64,000 nt of DNA from Ralstonia sp. NFACC01 (GTDB lineage: Bacteria; Pseudomonadota; Gammaproteobacteria; Burkholderiales; Burkholderiaceae), in assembly GCF_900115545.1 (NCBI RefSeq), contig NZ_FOWV01000002.1, forward strand, positions 186,001-250,000, read 5' to 3'. The notes beneath the pieces are model-generated. The model saw nothing but the letters and a program-made list of their open reading frames with translations. It was not told where the DNA came from and did no database searches. Shown piece by piece: positions 35,125 to 43,534 of the stretch (within the stretch, counting starts at the first letter, position 1; every line of letters begins with the position of its first letter). Both the position numbers and the translations under genes were made by a program.

Positions 35125-35988
35125 TTACTCAGACTGATCGGCGTGATGGAGTGCGCTGCCCTTGCGCAGCGCCACTTCCAGCACCAGCGCGTCGAGCAGC
35201 GCCAGGTGCAACAGGCGAGCGACCATCGAGCGGTCGGCCACGGCATCGTCCACGCCGGCGGGCAGCACGACATCGGCCAGTGCCGCGAGCGGGCTGCCGG
35301 GCGCTGTCACGGCAATTACGTGCACGCCCAGTTCGCGCACGCGCTCCACCGCCGTTTGCAGTTCGGGCAACGCGCCCGATTTGGAGATGGCGATCACCAC
35401 GTCGCCCGCCTGCAGCACATTCAACGACATCGACACGAGATACGGATCGCTATACGCATTCGCAGGAATGCCGTAGCGGAAGAATTTCGTCTGTGCATCG
35501 AGCGCCACCACGCCCGAGCTGCCGAAGCCGTACAGGTCGATGCGGTGCGCGTTGTCGACCAGCGCCACCGCTGCATCAAGCGTGCCCGGGTCGAAGCGGT
35601 CCTGCAGCGTGGTGAGCGAATCGATGGCGTTCTGCAGGACGCGCATGCCCGAGGGGGATGCGATGCGCGCCGGCGCGGTATCGCGAGCCACGTTGCCTTG
35701 CGCCAGCCGCAGTTTGAAATCCGACAGGCCATGGCAGCCCATCGAGCGGCAGAAGCGGATCACGGTCGGCTGGCTGACACCGGCCTCACGCGCGATGGCG
35801 GCTACTGGCAGGCTCAGCACCGTTCCGGGCTGGCGCAGCACCCAATCCGCCACCTGGCGTTCGGCCGGCGAGAGCGACGGGCGCGCCGCGCGAATGCGCT
35901 CGCGCAGGTCGGTCGGTGAATCAGGGGTGGCGGGGGAAGTGGCTTGCTGGGCGCTCATCTGCGCGCGGGTTCGAATGGCGGATCGCAT
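35125..35988 (-). CDS. hexR: RpiR-family regulator with SIS domain (HexR-type)
   Basis: 287 residues from ATG at 35988; an ATG at 35958 and a TTG at 36018 are alternatives, none with a clear ribosome site. The helix-turn-helix is LPVAAIAREAGVSQPTVIRF, within the RpiR N-terminal domain that starts SLSPAERQVADWVLRQPG. A SIS sugar-phosphate domain follows: IDLYGFGSSGVVALDAQTKF and VVIAISKSGALPELQTAVER. In gamma-proteobacteria HexR represses zwf/edd genes and is released by KDPG. Its position beside glk and the two palindromes in the edd-zwf gap support that role. Confidence 0.9.
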   Translation of the reverse strand: MRSAIRTRAQMSAQQATSPATPDSPTDLRERIRAARPSLSPAERQVADWVLRQPGTVLSLPVAAIAREAGVSQPTVIRFCRSMGCHGLSDFKLRLAQGNVARDTAPARIASPSGMRVLQNAIDSLTTLQDRFDPGTLDAAVALVDNAHRIDLYGFGSSGVVALDAQTKFFRYGIPANAYSDPYLVSMSLNVLQAGDVVIAISKSGALPELQTAVERVRELGVHVIAVTAPGSPLAALADVVLPAGVDDAVADRSMVARLLHLALLDALVLEVALRKGSALHHADQSE

Positions 35989-36173
35989 CACGATAAAGGC
36001 AAGCGCTGCCTTGCGCAACCGCCCGGCAAGGGGTTGCTAGATGCAGCGCGCTCCGGATGCAACTGACTCTTTTTGCACTGTTGCAAGGGCAGCGCGTTGG
36101 ATACGGTGAACGACGCCCACGTCGTCACAAGCGGCGTGGTCCTGCAACGTCGTACTCCTCAAAAGGACATCCG

Positions 36174-37902
36174 ATGCTCCGTACTGCTCTCCCCATGCAG
36201 CGTTTTTCCACCCTGTGCCGCCATCTGGCGTATGCATGGCCGGTGGTGTTCGCGGCCGGGCCGCTGCATGCCGCCACCGATTGGGTCGACACCCACACCA
36301 AGGCGTTCGTGACCGGCCCGCAACTCATGGCGCGCGGTGCCGCCAACGAGGTCGCACCCGGCCAGACCACCGATGTGCTGATCAGCCTCAAGCTGCGCAA
36401 CGAGGCCACGCTGAAAGCGCTCGCGCACGATGTGAACGACCCGCGCAGCTCGCGTTATCGCAAGTACCTGACCAGCGAACAGTTCCTGGCCGACCACGCG
36501 CCCACGCAGGCGCAGGTGGATGCCGTGGTGCGCTATCTGCGGCAGAACGGCTTTATCTATCGACATTGATGTGGCGCCCAACCGGCTCCTGGTGTCGGCG
36601 CGCGGCACGGCCGGCACGGTCAAGGCGGCGTTCAACACGCCGCTGGTGCATTACCAGCTGGCCGGCCACAGCGGGTTTGCGAACAGCAGCAAGGCTCAGG
36701 TGCCACGCGCGCTGGGCGGCATCGTTGGCTCGGTGCTGGGCCTGCAGAACGTGGCGCGTGCGCGTCCGCTGCTGCGTGTGGGCGATGTGGCCGAAGCGCG
36801 CACACTGGCTGCGGGCACGGCCACGGGCCATTACCCGAAGGAATTTCCGGCGCTGTACGGCGCGACCGGCGTGCCGACGGCGGCGGGCACCACCGTGGGC
36901 ATCATCACCATCGGCGGTGTATCGCAAACGTTGCGTGACCTGCGCACGTTCGCGAGCAACAACGGCTATGCCGCGGTGTCCACCTCCACGATCAAGACGA
37001 ACGGCACCAGCGGCAACTACACCGATGATCAGGAAGGCCAGGGCGAATGGAACCTCGACAGCCAGTCCATCGTGGGCGCGGCCGGCGGCGCGGTCGGCAA
37101 GCTGGCTTTCTACATGGCCGACCTGAATGCGCCGGGCAACACGGGCCTGACCAAGGCCTTCAACAAGGCGGTGACCGACAACACCGCCAAGATCATCAAC
37201 GTGTCGCTCGGCTGGTGCGAGAACGACGCCAGCGCAGACGGCACGCTCGACGCAGAAGAGGCCATCTTCACCACAGCCGCCGCGCAGGGGCAGACGTTCT
37301 CCGTGTCTTCCGGCGACGAGGGCGTCTACGAGTGCAATAACCGCGGGTATCCGGACGGCGGCAACTACAGCGTGTCGTGGCCGGCATCGTCGCCGCACGT
37401 GCTGGCCATTGGAGGCACCACGCTCTACACGAGCGGCTCCAGCTTCGCCAGCGAGACCGTGTGGAACGAAGGCCTCGATGGCAACGGCAAGCTGTGGGCC
37501 ACCGGCGGCGGCATCAGCCAGATCCTGCCGGCCCCGAGCTGGCAGGGCGGCAATGCGCGCCTATTGCCCGATGTGTCGTTCGACGCGGCGCAAAGCACCG
37601 GTGCCTACATCTATAACTACGGGCAACTGCAGCAGATTGGCGGAACGAGCCTGGCATCGCCCATCTTTGTCGGCTTCTGGGCACGGTTGCTGGCGGCCAA
37701 CGGCAACCTGGGCTTCCCGGCGGCGCGTCTGTACAGCGCCATTCCGGCCAACGCGTCGCTGCTGCGCTATGACGTGGTCTCGGGCAACAACGGCTACCAG
37801 GGCTACGGTTACAGCGCCGCCAAGGGCTGGGACTACCCGACGGGTTGGGGCAGCCTGAACATCGGCGCGTTGAATCAACTGATCAAATCGGGCGGATTCT
37901 GA
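36174..37902 (+). pseudogene. S53 family (sedolisin/kumamolisin-like) secreted protease, frameshifted
   Basis: Intact start with AAAAGGA at 36161-36167, signal peptide (about residues 1-37, ending PLHAAT) and pro-domain up to LRQNGF. Reading then stops at 36567-36569. A second frame continues with DIDVAPNRLLVSARGT and runs to 37902, complete with catalytic elements: GEWNLDSQSIVG (Glu/Asp), SVSSGDEG (oxyanion Asp), GGTSLASPIFVG (Ser) and the C-terminal calcium-loop-like YDVVSGNNG. The junction reads TTTATCTATCGAC; removing one TATC restores GFIDIDVAPN. The gene is therefore broken by a 4-bp duplication. The rest looks undamaged, so the break is recent, reversible or a sequencing error. Confidence 0.88.
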
Positions 37903-37917
37903 TGCGGAGGTGAGTTT

Positions 37918-37951
37918 GCGGGCGGTTTCGCACAAAGCGTGAGCCGCCCGC
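37918..37951 (+). terminator. Hairpin after the S53 protease gene
   Basis: GCGGGCGG (37918-37925) pairs exactly with CCGCCCGC (37944-37951), 16 bp after the protease stop and 47 bp before the response regulator gene. The following bases are not T-rich. Confidence 0.45.
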
Positions 37952-37997
37952 GCGGCGGTTCTACAATGAGCCTTCCCCGGCTTATTTTTGATTCGTC

Positions 37998-38732
37998 ATG
38001 CGCGTACTGCTCGTAGAAGACGACGACATGATCGGCGACAGCGTGCGCAAGGGTTTGCGCCACGACGGTTTCGCCATCGATTGGGTGCGCGACGGCGAGG
38101 CTGCCGTGCACGCCATCACGGCGCCTGGCGCCGCCGGCGCAGAGTCCGGCGCCACCATGTTCGATCTCATGCTGCTCGACCTCGGCCTGCCCAAGCGCGA
38201 CGGGCTGGATGTGGTGCGCGAACTGCGCCAGCGCGGCATCGCCATCCCCATCCTGATCCTGACTGCGCGCGATGCGGTGGCCGACCGCGTAGCCGGCCTC
38301 AATGCCGGCGCAGACGACTACCTCGTCAAGCCCTTCGACCTTCAGGAACTGGCGGCACGCATGCACGCGCTGCTGCGCAGGCAAGGTGGCCGCGCCGATC
38401 CGCTCATGCGCCACGGCGAGGTGCTGCTCAACCCCGTCACCCGCGAGGTGCTGCGTGCGGGGGTGCCAGTCAAACTGTCGGGCCGCGAGTTTGCGGTGCT
38501 GCATGCGCTGCTCGCGCGGCCGGGCAAGGTGTGGTCGATCGCGCAGTTGCAGGACAACCTCTACGGCTGGGATGAGGAAGTCGGCAGCAACACGGTCGAG
38601 GTCTACATCCACGCGCTGCGCAAGAAGCTCGGCAGCCATTTCATCCAGAACATCCGCGGTGTGGGGTATGTGATTCCACGTGAGGCGTCGACGTCGCCTG
38701 CGGAACCTGCCGGCGGCGACGCGCACCAATAA
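37998..38732 (+). CDS. Response regulator, OmpR/PhoB family (PmrA/QseB-like)
   Basis: 244 residues. The receiver domain starts MRVLLVEDDDMIGDSVRKGL, with phospho-acceptor Asp in LMLLDLGLPKRDG (about residue 60), Thr in ILTARD and Lys in DDYLVKPFDLQELAARM. A 15-residue insertion around TAPGAAGAESG lengthens the loop before the phospho-site. The winged-helix C-terminus shows LSGREFAVLHALLARPG and VYIHALRKKLG followed by IRGVGYVI. It is 3 bp from the kinase gene. A direct-repeat box (40094-40110) upstream of the protease gene after the kinase fits this subfamily. Confidence 0.92.
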   Translation: MRVLLVEDDDMIGDSVRKGLRHDGFAIDWVRDGEAAVHAITAPGAAGAESGATMFDLMLLDLGLPKRDGLDVVRELRQRGIAIPILILTARDAVADRVAGLNAGADDYLVKPFDLQELAARMHALLRRQGGRADPLMRHGEVLLNPVTREVLRAGVPVKLSGREFAVLHALLARPGKVWSIAQLQDNLYGWDEEVGSNTVEVYIHALRKKLGSHFIQNIRGVGYVIPREASTSPAEPAGGDAHQ

Positions 38733-38735
38733 CCC

Positions 38736-40052
38736 ATGCAATCGATCCGTAAAACCCTGCTGTGGTGGCTGGCCGGCGGCCTGCTGGCGGGCATTGTCAT
38801 CGCCACCGGCCTGATCTACGCGCAGGCGCGCCAGGAAGCCAACGCGCTGTTCGACTACCAGATGCAGCAGGTGGCCGCCGCGCTGCCGAGCCAGTGGATC
38901 GACCCGCCGCCGCCGGCACTCGCGGGCATTGCGCGTGACGACGACGTCGTGATCCGCATCTGGGACGGCACCGGCCGCAGCCTGTATCTATCACACGCAA
39001 GGCCAGATCTGCCGGACCAGGCGGAGCTGGGCTTTTCCGATGCGAATACGCCGGAGGGCCCGTGGCGCATCTACAGCGTCGCGTTCGGGCCCGCCGTGGT
39101 GCAGATCGCGCAGCCATATAGCGCGCGGCACGAGGTAGCGGCGCGCATGGCGTTGCGTACGGTGGCGCCGCTGTTGATCCTGCTGCCGCTATTGGGATGG
39201 ATCGTGTGGCTGGCGGTCGGGCGCGGTCTGGCGCCGCTGGGCTCCGTGGCCAAGCAGGTGCAGGCGCGCGATGCGGCAGCGCTGTCGCCGTTGCCCACGC
39301 AGGGGTTGCCCGACGAGATCCGCCCGCTGACGAATGCTCTGAATGACCTGCTTGCGCGACTCGGCACCGCTCTTGCGCACCAGCGTGCGTTCGTCGCCGA
39401 CGCTGCACATGCGCTGCGCACGCCGCTGGCTGCGCTCAAGCTGCAGTTGCAGGTGGCCGACCGCGCCGAGAACGAAGACGAACGCCGCGCCGCGCATGCC
39501 GATCTGCATCGCGGTGTGGAACGCATGATCCGTCTCGTTGGCCAGTTGCTGACGCTCGCGCGGCAGGAGCCGGGCGCTGCCGATACGCAGCGCGCAACGG
39601 TTGCACTCGAGGCGGTGGCGGCCGACGTGGTTGCCGAACTGTCGCCGGCGGCGGTGCACAAGGGCATTGATCTGGGGATGGCGATGGAGTCGCAGCCGGC
39701 ATCCGTCATCGGCAATCACGATGCGCTGCGCGTGCTGCTGGTCAACCTTGTCGACAACGCGCTGAACTACTGCCCGCGCGGCGCGCGCGTCGATGTGTTG
39801 ACGGGGCACACGCCCGACGGTGGGGTGCAGTTGGTGGTGGAGGACAACGGCCCCGGCATCCCTGCGGAGGAACGCGAACGCGTGCTCGATCGATTTTATC
39901 GGCCAGCGCAGGCCCCCACGGGCGGCAGCGGCCTCGGCCTCGCCATCGTCCGGGAGATCGCGCAAGCGCATGACGCAACCCTGGCGCTGGAAGCGCGCGA
40001 GGGCGGCGGCTTGCGCGTGGTGCTGCGCTTTCCATTCAAGGCTAACGCGTAG
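38736..40052 (+). CDS. Sensor histidine kinase
   Basis: 438 residues, inner membrane. The first helix spans about residues 8-28 and the second about 145-165 (LLILLPLLGWIVWLAVG), framing a periplasmic sensor of about 115 residues. HAMP-like linker follows. The dimerisation/phosphorylation box is FVADAAHALRTPLAALKLQL (His near residue 232). The ATPase domain carries VNLVDNALNYCPRGARV, VEDNGPGIPAEERERVLDRF and GGSGLGLAIVREIA. It is paired with the OmpR-type regulator and resembles QseC/PmrB-type sensors. The signal is unknown. Confidence 0.93.
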   Translation: MQSIRKTLLWWLAGGLLAGIVIATGLIYAQARQEANALFDYQMQQVAAALPSQWIDPPPPALAGIARDDDVVIRIWDGTGRSLYLSHARPDLPDQAELGFSDANTPEGPWRIYSVAFGPAVVQIAQPYSARHEVAARMALRTVAPLLILLPLLGWIVWLAVGRGLAPLGSVAKQVQARDAAALSPLPTQGLPDEIRPLTNALNDLLARLGTALAHQRAFVADAAHALRTPLAALKLQLQVADRAENEDERRAAHADLHRGVERMIRLVGQLLTLARQEPGAADTQRATVALEAVAADVVAELSPAAVHKGIDLGMAMESQPASVIGNHDALRVLLVNLVDNALNYCPRGARVDVLTGHTPDGGVQLVVEDNGPGIPAEERERVLDRFYRPAQAPTGGSGLGLAIVREIAQAHDATLALEAREGGGLRVVLRFPFKANA

Positions 40053-40093
40053 AAACATTTTGTTTCGTGTGACGGCCGCGTGCGCCTTGCACC

Positions 40094-40126
40094 TTTAAGT
40101 CTCGTTTAAGTCTGCCCGCCTACGAT
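40094..40126 (+). promoter_or_regulatory. PmrA/QseB-type direct repeat and -10 box before the protease gene
   Basis: TTTAAG (40094-40099), five bases, TTTAAG (40105-40110) matches the PmrA-type half-site arrangement YTTAAG-N5-YTTAAG exactly. A candidate -10 (TACGAT, 40121-40126) starts 11 bp later, and no -35 other than the box itself is seen. This is the layout expected for an OmpR-family activator. Confidence 0.65.
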
Positions 40127-40199
40127 GCCTTCAACCGATGGGCACGACAGGCGACTCCGCAGGCCGTGACCCTCGTGCAAAGCAAGAGAGGACACGACA

Positions 40200-41681
40200 A
40201 TGACGCGTCAAACCCTGGCACGCAGTGCGGCTGGCCTGGCCGCTGTGGTCGCCGTTGCAGGCGGCTATGCCTATCTGCAGAAAGACATGATTTCGCGCGC
40301 GGTGGCGGCGCCCGTGGCTACCGCGACGGCAACGACCGCGCCTGCTCCCGGTGCAGCACCGGTGGCTGTGGCGGCGCCAATGGACTTCTCCGGCATTGTC
40401 GATCGCTACGGGCCGGCGGTGGTCAACATCAGCACCACCGCGCACGCGCAGCGCACCAGCATGCAGGGCTTGCCGCCCGGCATGAGCCCGGATGATCCGT
40501 TCTCCGAATTCTTCAAGCGCTTCATGCCGCAGATGCCGCAACAACACGGCGACCAGATCGTGCGCGGTCTGGGCTCGGGCTTCATCGTCTCGGCCGATGG
40601 GCTGATCCTGACCAACGCCCACGTGGTGGACGGCGCCCAGGAGGTCAACGTCAAGCTGACGGACCGCCGCGAGTTCAAGGCCAAGGTGCTCGGCGTCGAC
40701 AAGCAATCTGACGTGGCAGTGCTGCGCATCTCGGCCAAGAACCTGCCGGTGGTGCAGATTGGCAGCCCCGCCAACACCAAGGTGGGCGAGCCCGTGCTGG
40801 CGATCGGTTCGCCGTACGGTTTCGAGAACACCGTTACGGCGGGCATCGTGAGCGCCAAGTCGCGCTCGCTGCCGGACGATACCTATGTGCCGTTCATCCA
40901 GACCGATGTGGCCGTGAACCCGGGCAACTCCGGTGGCCCGCTGTTCAACCAGCGCGGCGAGGTGATTGGCATCAATTCGCAGATCTACAGCCAGACCGGC
41001 GGCTACCAGGGCCTGTCGTTTGCCGTGCCGATCGACGTGGCGATGAAGGTGGAGCAGCAGCTTGTGTCCACCGGCAAGGTCACGCGCGGCCGGCTTGGCA
41101 TTGCGGTGCAGGAGGTCGACCAGTCGCTGGCCGATTCCTTCAAGCTGCCCAAGCCCGAAGGCGCATTGGTCAACTCGGTGGAAGACGGCGGCCCCGCAGC
41201 CAAGGCCGGCCTGCAACCTGGCGACGTGATCCTGCAGATTGGCGGTGCACGGATCGACCGGTCGGGCGATCTGCCCGAGCAGGTGGCCGACATCAAGCCG
41301 GGCTCCACTGTGCCGCTGCAGATCATTCGCCAGGGCAAGCCGACCACGCTGACTGTGACCGTTGGCGCAGCGAAGGATGCGAAGGTGGCGTCCAGTGAAA
41401 AGGCGGCGCCGGACCAAGGCCGCCTGGGCCTGGCGGTGCGACCGCTGCAACCGGAAGAGAAGCGCCAGAACGGTTTGCCTGGCGGCCTCGTGGTGATGGA
41501 CGTCACAGGCCCGGCGGCGAAAGTCGGCATCCAACCGGGCGACGTGATCCTGTCGCTCAACGGCACACCGGTGTCATCGGTGCAGGAGTTGCGCACGCTG
41601 GTGGACCGCGCCGGCAAGCATGTCGCGCTGCTGGTGCAGCGTGATGACACGAAGATCTTTGTGCCTGTGGATCTGGGCTGA
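40200..41681 (+). CDS. Periplasmic serine endoprotease, DegP/DegQ (HtrA) family
   Basis: 493 residues. An N-terminal hydrophobic segment (about residues 8-24, GLAAVVAVAGGYAYLQ) may be a signal or anchor, followed by an Ala/Thr/Pro-rich linker to residue 60. The trypsin-like domain holds the catalytic triad: His in LILTNAHVVDGA, Asp in KQSDVAVLRI, Ser in VAVNPGNSGGPLF. Two PDZ domains follow, at about 290-380 (PAAKAGLQPGDVILQIGG) and 400-490 (KVGIQPGDVILSLNG). It degrades or refolds misfolded envelope proteins. The box just upstream suggests control by the adjacent two-component system. Confidence 0.93.
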   Translation: MTRQTLARSAAGLAAVVAVAGGYAYLQKDMISRAVAAPVATATATTAPAPGAAPVAVAAPMDFSGIVDRYGPAVVNISTTAHAQRTSMQGLPPGMSPDDPFSEFFKRFMPQMPQQHGDQIVRGLGSGFIVSADGLILTNAHVVDGAQEVNVKLTDRREFKAKVLGVDKQSDVAVLRISAKNLPVVQIGSPANTKVGEPVLAIGSPYGFENTVTAGIVSAKSRSLPDDTYVPFIQTDVAVNPGNSGGPLFNQRGEVIGINSQIYSQTGGYQGLSFAVPIDVAMKVEQQLVSTGKVTRGRLGIAVQEVDQSLADSFKLPKPEGALVNSVEDGGPAAKAGLQPGDVILQIGGARIDRSGDLPEQVADIKPGSTVPLQIIRQGKPTTLTVTVGAAKDAKVASSEKAAPDQGRLGLAVRPLQPEEKRQNGLPGGLVVMDVTGPAAKVGIQPGDVILSLNGTPVSSVQELRTLVDRAGKHVALLVQRDDTKIFVPVDLG

Positions 41682-41730
41682 TATCTATCTCCGGCGCTGC
41701 CGCGCTGAAGACATTGCATCTGCTCAGACA

Positions 41731-41763
41731 GCCGGTCCGCTCGGGCCGGCCTTTCTTTTTATT
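41731..41763 (+). terminator. Terminator after the DegQ-like gene
   Basis: GCCGG (41731-41735) and CCGGC (41746-41750) form a short stem, with T-rich CTTTCTTTTTATTT directly after. It lies about 50 bp beyond the protease stop. Confidence 0.65.
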
Positions 41764-41803
41764 TGCGCCCGCTACATACCTGCCGGCGCTATTTTTTATT
41801 GGA

Positions 41804-42385
41804 TCAGCGGGTGGTGGTGCACAGCCGTGCGGTTGCACGGTCCAGTGCAATGCGATGCAAGCTGTCGAGCGATTTCTCCTGCGCCACACGGCCGATTTCG
41901 TTCGCCACCTGCATCGGGCAATCCGCGTGGCCGCGTGCCGGTGCAGCATCGCGCAAGGCTTGCAGGATGGATTTCTGCAGTCCGTCCAGCTTGGGCCGGA
42001 TCACATCCGGCAGGCTCTGCCGCTGCGCGGTGGGCGCAGCACCGGCCCGTCGCCAGTCGTTCAGCAGGGCGTACTGCACTTCCTTGTTCGCCTCGATCTG
42101 GTCTGTGAAGACATCGCTCACGTCTGGGGCCGCCAAGCCGTAAGCGGGCGCTTGCGCCGAAGCATTGGCGATGACCTTCGCTTCGCGCGCCGGGTCGTAG
42201 ACCGACTGTCCGCTGTCCCATTTGCTCAGCGCAACCTGGTCCGCGGTGACCAGGCGATCGGCCAGATGGCGGAGCAGCGGAGCGAAGGCGCCTTCCTGAG
42301 CGTGAGCCTGGGTGGCGAAGCTTGCCGCCAACAACAGGGCGCAGGCGATTCGGGGTGTCATCAAGGTGTTAAAGGCGTTCTTCAT
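41804..42385 (-). CDS. Secreted chorismate mutase (gamma-class AroQ-like)
   Basis: 193 residues from MKNAFNTLMTPRIAC. A signal peptide runs to about residue 30 (ALLLAASFATQAHAQ). The all-helical mutase part has HLADRLVTADQVALSKWDSG (active-site Arg/Lys region), YDPAREAKVIANAS and FTDQIEANKEVQYALLNDWR, the order seen in periplasmic AroQ-gamma mutases. Cys residues near the C-terminus (ADCPMQ and ARLCTTTR) may form a disulfide, as in other exported members. It would convert chorismate to prephenate outside the cytoplasm; the purpose there is debated. Confidence 0.82.
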   Translation of the reverse strand: MKNAFNTLMTPRIACALLLAASFATQAHAQEGAFAPLLRHLADRLVTADQVALSKWDSGQSVYDPAREAKVIANASAQAPAYGLAAPDVSDVFTDQIEANKEVQYALLNDWRRAGAAPTAQRQSLPDVIRPKLDGLQKSILQALRDAAPARGHADCPMQVANEIGRVAQEKSLDSLHRIALDRATARLCTTTR

Positions 42386-42593
42386 GCTAGGTACCGGTCG
42401 ATTGCCGCGTGTCATGAGACTGGGAGCGGCCATCATACCGAAGCGTCCACTGTCTGGCGCGTGCAACGTTGTTCCGATGCGCGCCGTTAGGGCGTTTGCA
42501 CGTGCCGTCTGCCATAAACCCAGGTATCATGCGGCCTACGCGCCGTTTTTGTCTGCAAAGCCTGCGGCGGCGCGGCTAGCTGAGCATACGACG

Positions 42594-42944
42594 ATGGATT
42601 TTTACCCCGATCTGGAAGGTTTGCCGCTGTTCGCCAAACCCGCTTTCGGCTGGGAGGAACCACTGTCGGCATCACCAGCCGAAACTCCCCCCACCAAACC
42701 CCGCCGCTTGCGCCGATGGCGCGGCCCGATCACGCATTGGGAACGCGGCTACCGCTCCCACTACTACCGTGACAAGCGCGGCAAGAAGCTCGGTGAAATC
42801 CACCTGAGCCCGCGCGGTCAGGCTCCGCTGCTCTACCGCTGGCTGGCCGGTACGCTCTCAGGCATCGAAGGGTCGCTCACGCATGCCCGCATGCGGGTGG
42901 AAGAGGCCATCGGGTTTGGGGTGCGGCAGATGGCGCTGTTCTGA
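42594..42944 (+). CDS. Small basic protein of unknown function
   Basis: 116 residues from MDFYPDLEGLPLFAKPAFGW; the frame is open upstream but no better start is seen. After an acidic/aromatic N-terminus, a strongly basic centre reads KPRRLRRWRGPITHWERGYRSH, then a region rich in G/K/R (DKRGKKLGEIHLSPRG), and a helical C-terminus (LYRWLAGTLSGIEGSL). There is no signal peptide, cysteine or membrane helix. Nucleic-acid or membrane-surface binding is possible. I do not recognise the family. Confidence 0.6.
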   Translation: MDFYPDLEGLPLFAKPAFGWEEPLSASPAETPPTKPRRLRRWRGPITHWERGYRSHYYRDKRGKKLGEIHLSPRGQAPLLYRWLAGTLSGIEGSLTHARMRVEEAIGFGVRQMALF

Positions 42945-43017
42945 GGCAGTCGCCCGACGCATCGCCGGGCACGGCCGATGCGTCAACTTTGGGTTCACCA
43001 CGACGAGGAGAACCCCC

Positions 43018-43344
43018 ATGCCGACCATCGTCCGCATCTTCACAGACCATGCCGCTGCTGAGGCGGCCCGCCAAGCCGTGTTGAACACCGGCCTCACGCT
43101 GGAGCGCGTCGCGCTGTCACATCAAGGTGACGAAGCGGGTGCCGTGTGCGGCAACTTTCTTTGCGGCGACCACGAGGCCGGTGGCGAAAACGCCGAGACA
43201 TACGAGCGCAAATTCCAGAACGTCGTGATCGGCGGGCGCTTTCTGCTGACCATCGAGGCCGAGCCCGCACAGGTGGACGCCGCCGAAGCCGCGTTGCAGG
43301 CTACCGGCGGACACGCCGTAGACGATCTCGGACCCAAACCCTGA
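43018..43344 (+). CDS. Conserved-looking small protein of unknown function
   Basis: 108 residues, ATG preceded by GACGAGGAG. It starts MPTIVRIFTDHAAAEAARQA, has a central pair of cysteines in VCGNFLCGDHEAGGE and a C-terminal IEAEPAQVDAAEAALQATGG. Alternating strand/helix composition with a late helix suggests a small ferredoxin-like alpha/beta fold, as in general stress proteins that track small-molecule binding; this is conjecture. Seventy-three bp downstream of the preceding basic protein gene. Confidence 0.6.
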   Translation: MPTIVRIFTDHAAAEAARQAVLNTGLTLERVALSHQGDEAGAVCGNFLCGDHEAGGENAETYERKFQNVVIGGRFLLTIEAEPAQVDAAEAALQATGGHAVDDLGPKP

Positions 43345-43534
43345 CCTAGCGCGGCGGTTCCTGCGTGCAAGGGCTGCCGTCACCATAGAAGCGACCAGCT
43401 GCAGTTGAATTGCGGCGTTCGGCCCAGGATTGAGTTTGGCTGTGATAAGGCGCGCCGTGCCCCACCACCCGGTGATGTCCGCAACGCGCCACTTTTCGTA
43501 GAATCCCCGCCACAGAAGATTTGCGGGAGTGCTC

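Noticed and set aside
42500..42540. Candidate sigma-70 promoter (TTGCAC ... TATCAT) before the basic protein gene
   Set aside because: The spacing between the two boxes is about 23 bp, too long for an ordinary promoter.
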